A stretch of DNA of 36,910 nt from an uncultured Planctomycetia bacterium (GCA_938003765.1 CALKYE010000148.1:1-36910), one strand, 5' to 3'. Numbered from the stretch's first letter, positions 16,335 to 24,179 are shown. Program-made: numbers and translations. Notes: generated by a model not told the origin, from the sequence alone.

Positions 16335-17591
16335 ATGCTCAACACGCTGCTCCTGTTCGCGCTCGTCTCCTCGGGCGTGTCGACGCCCGCTGGGCCGCCG
16401 GCGCTGATCCTCTGCACTCCCGAGAGCGTGGCGCTGCCCGGCGCGGCGCCGCAGGCCACGCGCCAATCGATCGCGGCGGCGCTCTCGAAGGCCGGACCGG
16501 GCACGGTGATCGAGCTGGCCGCCGGCGTCTACGAGCCGTTCAGCATCGGCTTCGGCAAACCCGTGAGCTGGAACGCGCAGACCTCGGGCGGACTGCCGGG
16601 GCAACCGATCGTGGTGCGAGCGAACGGCGAGGTTCGCATCGCTGGCAACAAGACCAGTGACGCGATCGCGATTCAGCAGGCGCAGCGCTGCGGCCACATC
16701 ACCTTCGAGGGGCTGACGATCGAGCCGGGCTATCGCGCGGGCGTCATGTTCTACCGCTGCAACCCCGGACAGATGCACGAGGGGTTCCGCTTCATCGACT
16801 GCAAGATCCTCGGCGGCTACGACCACCGCACGGAGAGCGGTCACGCGACCAAGTGGGGCGTGTGGGGCCACAGCCTCAAGGACTTCGAGTTCCGCGGACT
16901 GCGAGCGCCGGCCGTCGTGCGCGACATCCGCAACGAGCACGCCTTCTACCTGCAGAACTCGCGCGGCGACATCACCATCGAGAACGTCAACGCCGCGCGG
17001 CTCGGCCGCACCTTCGTTCAGCTCACGGCGCGCGCGAGCGACGGCCCGGCCGGCGTCGGAACGATCCGCGTCGAGCGCTGCGTGGTCGAGGACGCGTGCA
17101 TCGCGAGCGGAGACAACTACAAGGGCGGATCGGCGCTGACGCTCGCGGGCAACCACACCGGCGCCGTGATCTTCAAGAACAACCGCGTGCGCTCGGGCTT
17201 CGCCAAGGAACTCGCCCACCTCACCCGCGCGGGCGCGCCGTTCGGCACGGGCGCGTTCGTCGCCTGGGACGCTGGCGGCGAGCGCAACGGACTGCTCGTG
17301 CTCGAGAACAACCACTTCGAGTTCGCGCCCGGATGCGGCGACCGGCCGCTGGCGCAGATCTCGAGTTGTCGCGAAGTGCGCCTGCTCGGCAACAACCGCT
17401 TCATCGGGGGCAAGGCGCCGGCGCTCGTGTTCGACGTCGCAGGGCAGAAGCCCAACCTCGCCGTGAGCATCGCCCCCACCACGGTCGTCCAAGGCGAGAT
17501 CCGCATCGGCGCGAAGACCGTCACGCGCGAGCAACTCTCGAGTTATCGCGGCTCGAGTCCCCCGCCCGCCGAGGGAGCCTCGGACAAGTAG
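16335..17591 (+). CDS. Secreted right-handed parallel beta-helix protein
   Basis: Exported protein of 418 residues. The start is the ATG at 16335, which opens a hydrophobic signal peptide (MLNTLLLFALVSSGVSTPAG); upstream in-frame ATGs would add charged residues before it. The mature part starts with a block seen in pectate-lyase/chondroitinase-B-like helices (ALSKAGPGTVIELAAGVYEP). It continues with short repeated strands ending in Asn or hydrophobic residues, such as GHITFEGLTIEPGYRAGVMF, DITIENVNAARLGRTFVQLT, VIFKNNRVRSGFAK and LLVLENNHFEFAPG. This is a ladder expected of a parallel beta-helix. A polysaccharide lyase or binding role is possible, but I see no definite catalytic triad. Its stop codon lies within a hairpin at 17589-17609. 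Confidence 0.78.
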   Translation: MLNTLLLFALVSSGVSTPAGPPALILCTPESVALPGAAPQATRQSIAAALSKAGPGTVIELAAGVYEPFSIGFGKPVSWNAQTSGGLPGQPIVVRANGEVRIAGNKTSDAIAIQQAQRCGHITFEGLTIEPGYRAGVMFYRCNPGQMHEGFRFIDCKILGGYDHRTESGHATKWGVWGHSLKDFEFRGLRAPAVVRDIRNEHAFYLQNSRGDITIENVNAARLGRTFVQLTARASDGPAGVGTIRVERCVVEDACIASGDNYKGGSALTLAGNHTGAVIFKNNRVRSGFAKELAHLTRAGAPFGTGAFVAWDAGGERNGLLVLENNHFEFAPGCGDRPLAQISSCREVRLLGNNRFIGGKAPALVFDVAGQKPNLAVSIAPTTVVQGEIRIGAKTVTREQLSSYRGSSPPPAEGASDK

Positions 17592-17609
17592 CCGACGTCG
17601 GTTCGGCTA
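17589..17609 (+). terminator. Hairpin overlapping the stop codon of the beta-helix gene
   Basis: A seven-base perfect inverted repeat (TAGCCGA / TCGGCTA) encloses a seven-base loop, and the first three bases are the stop codon. There is no T tract after it. It may assist the stronger hairpin that follows at 17625-17668. Confidence 0.35.
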
Positions 17610-17624
17610 GTCGCCACGAAACAG

Positions 17625-17668
17625 CGCCGCAGCGGTCGACGTCCGGGGACATCGACCGCTGCGGGGCG
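17625..17668. terminator. Bidirectional terminator hairpin between convergent genes
   Basis: CGCCGCAGCGGTCGA pairs with the downstream TCGACCGCTGCGGGGCG, giving a near-perfect stem of about 13-15 base pairs with a 12-base loop. It lies between the stop of the beta-helix gene and the stop of the leftward selenoprotein gene, the expected place for a shared terminator. No long T run is present on either strand, which is common in GC-rich genomes. Confidence 0.65.
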
Positions 17669-17691
17669 ATTGAAGGGCTCGGCGCGACGGA

Positions 17692-18678
17692 TCAGGCGCC
17701 GGCGCGCAGCTTCGACAGCTCGACGAAACGCGCCGCCTTCTCAGCGGCCTTGGCGCCGCTGAACTTCTCGGCCAGCGCGCTCATCTTCTTCACGTTGCCG
17801 GCGTCGAACGGCTTCTCGGTGGCGATCTTGTCCACCAGCGCGTCGAAGGCCTTCGCGGCTTCGCGCTCGCGGGCGTTCGCCGGATCGTTCAAGCGCGCGC
17901 GTTGCTCGGCGATCTGGGCCGCGAGTTCCGCGTTGCTCTTGACGGCCTTCTCGATCTCCGCGGTTTGACGCTCGGCGAGACCGAAGTCGCCCGCGTCGAG
18001 CAGACGCTTCACGCGCTCGATGCGCGCGGTCGTCCGAGCGAGGAACTCCGTGCGAGTGTCCGCGGCGGCAGGCGCCGTTGAGGCGTCGCACTCGGCGAGC
18101 GCGCCAGCGACATCGCCCTTGAGGAACATCGTCCAGGCCTTCTTGAGCTCGGCCGGCGCATCCGCCGGAGGTTGCTTGGACTTCTTGATCTCGGCTTCGA
18201 GCGCTTCGCTCAGCCGTTTGCCGAGCGCGCCCGGATTGCCTTGCAGGATCACCGTGCCGTCGACGCCGATCAGGGCGGTCTGCGGCAGTCCTGAGCCCGG
18301 CATCTCCATCGGACGCTCGTGCGTCCACATGGCGGCGTTGCCCATCCACTTCATGCGCCAGGCGAAGGCTTCGTAGGTGTCGCGCTCGGCGCCCTGACAC
18401 TCGACGAAGATCACTTGGACGTCGTCACCCAGCTCGCGTTGATGCTTGACGGCGGTCGGCACGGACCCCCCGACACAAGCGCCTCAACGCGTGCCCCAGA
18501 AATCGATGAGCACTGGCTTGCCGCGCAACTCCGCCAGGCTCTTGATGCCCGCGGCGTTCACCGGCGCTTCGGAAAAGCGGTAGTCGACCTTCTTGCCTTC
18601 GTTCGTGGACGGCGAGCGCAGAGCGAAGCCTGCGAGCGCCAGTCCGGCGACTGCGAGAGGGACCCAGGACAATTTCAT
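17692..18678 (-). CDS. Putative selenoprotein: TlpA-like thioredoxin-fold protein with UGAC redox motif (in-frame TGA at 18484-18486)
   Basis: Exported or membrane-anchored thiol/selenol redox protein, 328 residues if the TGA is read as selenocysteine. The ATG at 18678 has an AAGGAG ribosome site five bases upstream, the clearest in the window. Residues 5-19 are a hydrophobic signal or anchor. The first half gives LRGKPVLIDFWGTR, then TGA as codon 65, then GACVGGSVP, so the thioredoxin CxxC becomes U65-G-A-C68. The same frame runs on for 263 codons with the rest of the fold: a DVQVIFVEC strand and GLPQTALIGVDGTVILQGNP with a likely cis-Pro at 132. A helical, Lys/Ala/Glu-rich extension follows (about 165-328). 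TGA is an ordinary stop elsewhere in the window. The alternative is a Cys codon mutated or misread to TGA. No sel genes are in the window. Confidence 0.8.
18451..18483 (-). promoter_or_regulatory. Candidate bacterial SECIS hairpin directly after the in-frame TGA
   Basis: Counting from the base after the TGA on the minus strand, positions 1-4 (GGCG) pair with 30-33 (CGCC) and positions 10-14 (GTCGG) pair with 25-29 (CCGAC). A five-base bulge (CTTGT) lies on the 5' side and the apical loop is ten bases (GGGGTCCGTG). Bacterial SECIS elements lie within the coding region just downstream of the UGA and carry a G among the first loop bases for SelB; both features are met. The loop starts 14 bases after the TGA, slightly closer than usual. 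Hand-folded, so alternative pairings are possible. Confidence 0.6.
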
Positions 18679-18683
18679 GTTGG

Positions 18684-18689
18684 CTCCTT
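18684..18689 (-). promoter_or_regulatory. Strong Shine-Dalgarno deciding the selenoprotein start
   Basis: The minus strand reads AAGGAG, then CCAAC, then ATG at 18678. This fixes the start over the upstream in-frame ATG at 18840, whose extra codons look non-coding. Most other genes in this window lack such a clear site. Confidence 0.85.
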
Positions 18690-18814
18690 GGTGTGCGTGG
18701 CGGCGGGTGAGTGGCGGCCGCTGAGTTAGCGCCCCGCGCACACGCGAGTTTGGAAGATCGAGGCTAATGGTGGCGGGGCGTGACCGCAACGCGCTCCGAG
18801 CGGCGGCGCGGGCG

Positions 18815-19522
18815 CTACTCAGATCGAACGTCCAGCGCATCCAGTCCGAGACCGATGTCGCACACGGCGAGTTCGCCGGTGTACGGCTCGGCGCCGGGCG
18901 CGATCAGCCCCGGCTTCGGCGCCAGGAACGTCAGCGTCAGATCGGCTCGAATGCACGGCTTCTGAAGGGCGCCGCTGTCGGCGTCCAGCCCGGTCGGCAG
19001 GTCCAGGGCCACCTTGAGCGGTCGCGTTGCAGCGTTGAAGCGCTCGATCCACTCCGGCAGGGGCGCGCGCAGCGGGCCCGTGGCCCCGACGCCGAGGAGG
19101 GCGTCGACGAGGACGTCGTAGTCGTCGGCGCCCGCGAGGCAGCGGTCAGCCGCCTCACCCGCGTCGAAGATCGGGATGCCGAGGCGCCGGCACACGTCGC
19201 CGAACAACCGGGCGTCGCTCGTGTGGCGATCGAGAGGCGCGCTGCGCAGCACCTCGACCCGCTGGCCCTCGTTCCACAGCCGCCGCGCGAGCACGTAGCC
19301 GTCGCCGCCGTTCCCGCCCCCGCCGCACAGCACGAGGATGCGCCACGGCGGCGGAGGACGAGCTCCGCCAAGCGCGTCGCGCCGCAGTCGCGAGAGCACG
19401 CGCTCCGCTGCGCTCCGGCCTGCGTTCTCCATCAGCACGCAACTCGGAAGGCCGAATCGCTCCTGCGCGAGGCGGTCGAACTCGCGCACCTGCGCGGCGC
19501 TCATGGTTCGCAGTCGTGCCAT
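18815..19522 (-). CDS. nnrE: NAD(P)H-hydrate epimerase
   Basis: Metabolite-repair enzyme that epimerises damaged NAD(P)HX, of YjeF N-terminal-domain type, 235 residues from the ATG at 19522. Signature motifs are present: MSAAQVREFDRLAQERFGLP with CVLMENAGRSAAERVL, then the nucleotide-binding loop VLCGGGGNGGDGYVLARRL, then DALLGVGATGPLRAPLPEWI and VALDLPTGLDADSGAL. Only the epimerase domain is here; the ADP-dependent dehydratase (NnrD) part found fused in many bacteria is absent. A second ATG at 19504 is an equally possible start. It is divergent from the sulfatase-like gene with only 36 bases between, and lies 136 bases upstream of the selenoprotein gene on the same strand. Confidence 0.92.
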   Translation of the reverse strand: MARLRTMSAAQVREFDRLAQERFGLPSCVLMENAGRSAAERVLSRLRRDALGGARPPPPWRILVLCGGGGNGGDGYVLARRLWNEGQRVEVLRSAPLDRHTSDARLFGDVCRRLGIPIFDAGEAADRCLAGADDYDVLVDALLGVGATGPLRAPLPEWIERFNAATRPLKVALDLPTGLDADSGALQKPCIRADLTLTFLAPKPGLIAPGAEPYTGELAVCDIGLGLDALDVRSE

Positions 19523-19558
19523 CGGGCCGCGAGAGTACGCTGCGCGCACGGGTTCTCC

Positions 19559-20947
19559 ATGCGGCTGTTCTCCATGCGTGCGCGCGCCTCAGCGCTGGTT
19601 CGTCTGACCACGGTGACCGCCGCGTTCGTCTGTGGCGCCTGCGGCTCTGAGCCAGCGGCGCCGGCTCCGTCGCTGATCGTTCTCGTGCTCGACTCGCTGC
19701 ACGCGGAGCACACCTCTCCGCACGGCTACGAACGCGACACGACGCCCGAGTTCGCGCAATTCGCCGCGCGCGGCGTGCGCTTCGAACGCGCCTACTCGCA
19801 GAGCTCGTGGACGTTGCCTTCGACGGCTTCGCTGTTCACCTCGCTCGAGCAGGAGCGCCACGGCGTCCGCACGTTCGACGACTCGCTGCCCACGACCTGG
19901 CCCACGCTGGCCGAACGTCTCCGCGAGCGCGGTTACCGCACGCACGCCATCGTGCAGACCCCGGTGCTCAGCTCACGCCACGGACTGCAGCGCGGCTTCG
20001 AGCGCTACGACGTGCTCGACCACTCGGAAGCGAGCTTGGAGCGCGCGTTCGAACTCGCCCGCGCGAGCTGGGAGCGAGCGCCCAGCGCACCGTTGTTCGT
20101 CTATCTGCACCTCGCGCCGCCGCACATGCCCTACCAGCCTCCGGCGCCCTACCGCGATCGCTACAGTGCGCCGGAGAGCAGCGTGAGCGGATCGATCGGC
20201 GAGTGTCGGCGCATCCACCGGGCCGGCCTGGCGCCGGATCACCCCGACGTGGTCGCGTTGGCCGCGCGCTACGACGAGCACGTCGCCTACGCGGATGCGC
20301 GGGCCGGCGAGTTTCTCGAAGGGCTCGAGCTGAGCGCTGTGCAGCGAGAGGCGTGGGTCGTGTGGACCAGCGATCACGGCGAGGCCTTTCAACAGCACGG
20401 GCGCCAGGGGCACAACGCGACGGTGTACGAGGAGATGCTGCACGTGCCGCTCGCCATCGCGCCTCTGCGCGGAGCGCCCGCGCCGCACGTGGTCCGCGAG
20501 CCAGTGAGCAACCTGGACATCGCGCCCACGTTGCTCGAGCTGAGCGGCGCGAGACCGCTCGGCGGCGACGCTGCGGGTTTGAGCCTGGTCGAAGCTCTGC
20601 GAACTGGCGCGGCCCCGCGCGATCGACTGCTCAGCTTCAGCTCGCGCTACAAGGACGACCCCGCGCAACTGCACTTCGCGGTGCGCCGGGGGGCCCTCAA
20701 GCTCGTGTGGTGTGGAGACGAGAGCGAGCCGAAGCTCTACGACCTCGACGCCGATCCACAAGAGCGCGTGGACGTGCGCGCGCAGCACTCCGTCGAGTTC
20801 GCCGAGTTGCGCGCTGAGCTCGAGGCGCGTCGGTCCAACGTGACGCCCGGCGCGCCGGCGCGCTCGCTGGCGCCGGCGGCGCAACCCGCCCAACGCGCTC
20901 GACTCTCCGAGCTCGGCTACGTCGAGGACGACGCGGAGCAACGCTGA
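19559..20947 (+). CDS. Sulfatase-like alkaline-phosphatase-superfamily hydrolase, Thr in the nucleophile position
   Basis: Probable exported lipoprotein, 462 residues. The start is the ATG at 19559, though a second in-frame ATG at 19574 lies inside a 15-base duplication. The N-terminal hydrophobic stretch ends in FVCGACGSEPA, a loose lipobox. The catalytic domain opens with LIVLVLDSLHAEH (Asp45), then AYSQSSWTLPSTASLFTS. This is the place of the formylglycine C/S-x-P-S-R signature, but the nucleophile position is Thr85. Metal ligands are present in WTSDHGEAF (Asp272, His273), followed by YEEMLHVPLA and SNLDIAPTLLELSG. A Thr nucleophile is used by phosphoethanolamine transferases, so sulfate ester cleavage should not be assumed. 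Its stop is followed by a hairpin shared with the convergent GT-C gene. Confidence 0.82.
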   Translation: MRLFSMRARASALVRLTTVTAAFVCGACGSEPAAPAPSLIVLVLDSLHAEHTSPHGYERDTTPEFAQFAARGVRFERAYSQSSWTLPSTASLFTSLEQERHGVRTFDDSLPTTWPTLAERLRERGYRTHAIVQTPVLSSRHGLQRGFERYDVLDHSEASLERAFELARASWERAPSAPLFVYLHLAPPHMPYQPPAPYRDRYSAPESSVSGSIGECRRIHRAGLAPDHPDVVALAARYDEHVAYADARAGEFLEGLELSAVQREAWVVWTSDHGEAFQQHGRQGHNATVYEEMLHVPLAIAPLRGAPAPHVVREPVSNLDIAPTLLELSGARPLGGDAAGLSLVEALRTGAAPRDRLLSFSSRYKDDPAQLHFAVRRGALKLVWCGDESEPKLYDLDADPQERVDVRAQHSVEFAELRAELEARRSNVTPGAPARSLAPAAQPAQRARLSELGYVEDDAEQR

Positions 20948-20965
20948 ACCGCTCGCCCGGCGGGC

Positions 20966-20987
20966 GCGGCGACACCGACCGCGCCGC
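20966..20987. terminator. Hairpin between convergent sulfatase-like and GT-C genes
   Basis: GCGGCG pairs with CGCCGC around a ten-base loop in the 39-base gap, just touching the stop of the leftward gene. A smaller CGCCC/GGGCG hairpin lies a few bases before it. Placement between converging stops supports a terminator role, but there is no T tract. Confidence 0.4.
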
Positions 20988-22474
20988 TACAGGTCGTCGC
21001 GCGCGTAGAGGATGTAGTCCTGCGCCCAGCCGTCGATGAGCGACTGAGGCTCGGGCTTCAGCTCGCTCGCCCCGCTGGCGTTGAAGCGCGCGATGGGCCG
21101 GTAGCGCTCGTGCACGGAGTGCGCGACGAACGCGCCCATGCGCGCCCGATTCACGACGATCATGAAGTACTCGGGCAAGTGCGCGGCGAGCGCGGCCGGC
21201 TGATCGGGGTACTCGCGCGCCTGCGGCCAGACCAGGCCCTCGCTGTCGAGCACGTTGGCGCGCGAGAAGTAGCCCAGGGCGCCGATGTCCGAGGCCAGCA
21301 CGCGCAGGCCTCGCCCGCGCAGGTCGAGCTCGCGCAGGCTCGCGCGCATCGGCTCGTACACGCGCGGCGTCACTCGATCGGGGTACGCCACGGCGAGCGC
21401 CACGGCCGCGCCGAGCGAGCCCACTGCGAAGAGCGGCAGGAGCGCACGCGAGCGCAGCCACAGCGACGAGACGCGCGCAGCGAGCCCGCTCGGGGCGCGC
21501 TCGAGCCACTGCGCCACGGCGTCGAGCCCGACGCCCAGTCCGATGCAGGCCAAGGTCAGCGGCGCGTAGAAGTACCAGCCCCAGGTCTTGGCGCCCGAGA
21601 CGATGTATGCAGTCGGCACCGCCAGCGCGAACAGTCCGAACGCGCGCAGGCCTGGTGAACGCACACCGGCGCGGATCACGCCCCAGAGCGTCAACCAGCT
21701 CAGAGCCACAAGCACTTTCGTCGGCGCAAACGCCTGCTGGAGCGTCGACGCGGCGCGCGCGAAGTCGATCCCCAGCCCGTGGCGGCCGGCCTTCGCGCGC
21801 ACGGACTGCGCGATCGGAGAGCCGTAGATCGCCGTGAGCAGCGCCGCGCTCGACGCGCCCACGATGATCACCGGCGTGAACAGGCGACGCGCGTCGCGCC
21901 ACGAACGCACGCTCGTCAAGGCCAGCGCCGCTACGAGGAGCACGCCCTCCGGCCGAGTCGTGCAGGCGAACGAACCGAGCCATCCCGCGGCGCCGAGGCG
22001 GGCGCGCGAGGCCGCCAGTGACGCGCTGGTCGCCAACGCGACGAAGAGCGGCGGCTCCATGCCCCCCGCGCTGATGCGAGCGACGTGGGGCAGCGCGCAG
22101 AAGACTCCGACGCTCGCGAGGGCTGCGAGCGGGCGCGAGGAGAGCGCGAGGGCGATGCACGCCCCCGTGACTCCGTCGCACAGCGCGTTGATCGTGAGCG
22201 CGGCGCCTTCGAGTGGAGCTCCAACGGCGCCGACGAGCCCCAGCAGCAGCGCGTAGAGCGGCGTGGTCGTCCCGAGCACCGGCTCCCAGGCCGCGCCCGG
22301 GTTGTAGACCAGCCCGAGTCCCGCGGCGAAGTTCTCCGCGTAGCGGAGCGTGATGAACGCGTCGTCGTAGAGCGGGAACGAACGCCACTGCACGGCGCGA
22401 CACAACGCCACCACCAAGCCCACGAAGGCGCAGGTGCGACGGTCGAGGGACGCGGCGATCGTCGGGGCTTCCAC
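20987..22474 (-). CDS. GT-C fold membrane glycosyltransferase-like protein
   Basis: Polytopic membrane protein of 495 residues with about eleven hydrophobic segments. After the first helix comes FPLYDDAFITLRYAENFAAG followed by LVYNPGAAWEPVLGTTTPLY. This block is typical of a bacterial GT-C family with an acidic pair (Asp-Asp) in the first extracytoplasmic loop, likely to bind metal and lipid-phosphate sugar donor. Helices with Ala/Leu/Gly-rich stretches follow, and the last 130 residues form a soluble C-terminal domain (ending GWAQDYILYARDDL). A role in building surface glycans is inferred. Donor and acceptor are unknown. It is 42 bases downstream of no same-strand partner except the HtrA stop region, so any operon link to HtrA is unclear. 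Confidence 0.72.
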   Translation of the reverse strand: MEAPTIAASLDRRTCAFVGLVVALCRAVQWRSFPLYDDAFITLRYAENFAAGLGLVYNPGAAWEPVLGTTTPLYALLLGLVGAVGAPLEGAALTINALCDGVTGACIALALSSRPLAALASVGVFCALPHVARISAGGMEPPLFVALATSASLAASRARLGAAGWLGSFACTTRPEGVLLVAALALTSVRSWRDARRLFTPVIIVGASSAALLTAIYGSPIAQSVRAKAGRHGLGIDFARAASTLQQAFAPTKVLVALSWLTLWGVIRAGVRSPGLRAFGLFALAVPTAYIVSGAKTWGWYFYAPLTLACIGLGVGLDAVAQWLERAPSGLAARVSSLWLRSRALLPLFAVGSLGAAVALAVAYPDRVTPRVYEPMRASLRELDLRGRGLRVLASDIGALGYFSRANVLDSEGLVWPQAREYPDQPAALAAHLPEYFMIVVNRARMGAFVAHSVHERYRPIARFNASGASELKPEPQSLIDGWAQDYILYARDDL

Positions 22475-22516
22475 GCGAGAGCTGGAGCGCTCCTCGCTCC
22501 GCGCCGTGAGGGAAAG

Positions 22517-23704
22517 CTATTCGCCCAGGTCTTGCAAGCGCACAGTGGCCTCGAACAGCCGCTCACCACGCCGAATTCGTAGGCGCACCGAGTCCCCCAC
22601 CGCGCGACCGTCGAGCGCGTCGTACAGATCCCGCGCCGTGCGGATGGTCTGGTCATCGACCTCGACGATCTCGTCGATGCTGACCTCTCCAGAGGCGGAT
22701 ACGCTCGCCGAGCGCAGACCGGCGCGCTCCGCAGCGCTGTCGGCGGTGACCGACGCGATGCCCACACCTCGCAGCCGGAACTGGCCGGCCTCGGCCTCGC
22801 TCATCAGCATCACGCCCAGGCCGGGTCGGACGACTCGCCCCGTGTTCAGGATCTCTCCCACGATGCGACGCACCGTGTCGACCGGGACGGCGAACCCGAT
22901 GCCGTTGTAAGCGCCGGACAGCGTGTAGATGGCCGTGTTCACGCCGATCAAGCGACCGCGCGAGTCCAGCAACGGACCGCCCGAATTGCCGGGGTTGATC
23001 GCGGCGTCGGTCTGGATGACGTTGTTGATCTTGTGGTCGGTCAGCGAACGGATCTCGCGCCCCAGTCCGCTGATGATCCCGCTGGACAAGGTCTGGTCGA
23101 GCCCGAACGGATTGCCGATGGCGTAGACGTGCTGCCCGACCTGCAGACCTTCGCTCCGCCCCAGTTCGACCGGCTCGAGCTTCTGCTTCGGACGCTCGAC
23201 CAGCTTGAGCACGGCCAGATCCTGATGCGGCGTCGAGTTGACGACGCGCGCGCGGTACGAGGTCGGGTCGCCCGCGAAGCGCACGTAGAGCGCGTCGGAG
23301 CCGTGGACCACGTGGTAGTTCGTGACGACGTGTCCGTCTCTGTCCCACACGAAGCCGCTGCCTGCGCCACGGACCGCGTCCTCGTAGCTGCGGCGCATCG
23401 CCACGCGCGCGACGTTGGTCACGTGCACGACCCCCGGCGAAGCGCGCCGGAACACATCGATCGTCTTGCGTTCTGCTTCCGTCAGCTCGCTCTCGTCCGG
23501 AGCCGCGGGCCAGTGAGCGGAAACGTCCGTCGAGACTTCCTCGGGCGCCGACGTGACCGGCTCCGCCGAGGCCTCGAAGTTCGCGGCGGTCGCGACGCGC
23601 CAGGAGACCAGCGCGAAGACGATGCAGGCGGCGGCAAGGCCGAGGAAGGCGCTGCCCGGCCGAGCGGAGCGGCGCGGACTCGGAGTGATGTCGATCGTTC
23701 TCAT
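22517..23704 (-). CDS. HtrA/Deg-type serine protease with one PDZ domain
   Basis: Membrane-anchored periplasmic quality-control protease, 395 residues. A single hydrophobic anchor covers about residues 18-36, then an acidic linker. The trypsin-like domain (about 80-285) has an intact catalytic triad: His131 in VVTNYHVVHG, Asp162 in HQDLAVLKL and Ser241 in INPGNSGGPLLD. The activation-loop region YAIGNPFGLDQTLSSGIISG is standard for the family. One PDZ domain follows (about 290-390, with RPGLGVML and VEVDDQTIRTARDLYDALDG). One PDZ plus an N-terminal anchor resembles DegS or mycobacterial-type HtrA more than DegP, which has two PDZ domains. It starts at the ATG at 23704, 46 bases after the small lipoprotein gene, so the two may be co-transcribed. 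Confidence 0.93.
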   Translation of the reverse strand: MRTIDITPSPRRSARPGSAFLGLAAACIVFALVSWRVATAANFEASAEPVTSAPEEVSTDVSAHWPAAPDESELTEAERKTIDVFRRASPGVVHVTNVARVAMRRSYEDAVRGAGSGFVWDRDGHVVTNYHVVHGSDALYVRFAGDPTSYRARVVNSTPHQDLAVLKLVERPKQKLEPVELGRSEGLQVGQHVYAIGNPFGLDQTLSSGIISGLGREIRSLTDHKINNVIQTDAAINPGNSGGPLLDSRGRLIGVNTAIYTLSGAYNGIGFAVPVDTVRRIVGEILNTGRVVRPGLGVMLMSEAEAGQFRLRGVGIASVTADSAAERAGLRSASVSASGEVSIDEIVEVDDQTIRTARDLYDALDGRAVGDSVRLRIRRGERLFEATVRLQDLGE

Positions 23705-23750
23705 GGGAGGCTCGTTACGCCGTGGGAGGCGGCGCGTTGGAGCACGCCGC

Positions 23751-24179
23751 TCAAGGTTCCTCGCCCAGAACCCGTTCGCATTCCAGCCGCAGGCGCTCCG
23801 CGTGCTCGAGCACTTGCGCGCGCGTCTTGGTCCATTGCTCGCCGCCCGACTCCTCGAGATCGTCCAGTCGGCGCTCCAGGTCGTCGCACAGGCGCTGCAG
23901 CTCGGTCAATCCCTCGCGGCGGGCTTGAGCGGCCCGGACCTTGGCGTCCTGCGCTGCGCCTTCCAGGCGCGCGCGCATCTGCTCGTAATCGCCCTTGAGC
24001 CGTTCGAACGCCGCGCGGCGCCCGGCGTCGGTCGTCAGATCGAGCTCGGCATTGGCCGCAGGGCGCGCATCGACGCTGCCCGTGGGCGCTCCGCCGCTGG
24101 ACTCAGCGCCCGTTTCCGTGCAGCCGACCAGCAAGGCGACCGCCGCAACCCACCCCAACGCTCCGTAAGTTCTGCTCAT
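23751..24179 (-). CDS. Small lipoprotein with helical, coiled-coil C-terminus (unknown function)
   Basis: Hypothetical exported lipoprotein of 142 residues. The ATG at 24179 starts a short signal peptide ending in a good lipobox (ALLVGC, then TETG), which fixes this start over an upstream ATG. After a Gly/Ser/Pro linker the protein is a charged helix, about residues 50-140, rich in Arg, Glu and Leu, with LQRLCDDLERRLDDLEESGG and QVLEHAERLRLECERVLGEE near its end. A coiled coil is likely. No family is recognised. It lies upstream of the HtrA protease on the same strand, so envelope stress or an adaptor role is possible but unproved. Confidence 0.7.
   Translation of the reverse strand: MSRTYGALGWVAAVALLVGCTETGAESSGGAPTGSVDARPAANAELDLTTDAGRRAAFERLKGDYEQMRARLEGAAQDAKVRAAQARREGLTELQRLCDDLERRLDDLEESGGEQWTKTRAQVLEHAERLRLECERVLGEEP

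Noticed and set aside
18484..18486. The in-frame TGA as an ordinary stop or a pseudogene lesion
   Set aside because: It sits at the exact catalytic position, the frame beyond it stays intact for 263 codons with coherent fold motifs, and a hairpin follows. A sequencing error or recent nonsense mutation cannot be fully excluded without reads or genome-wide sel genes.
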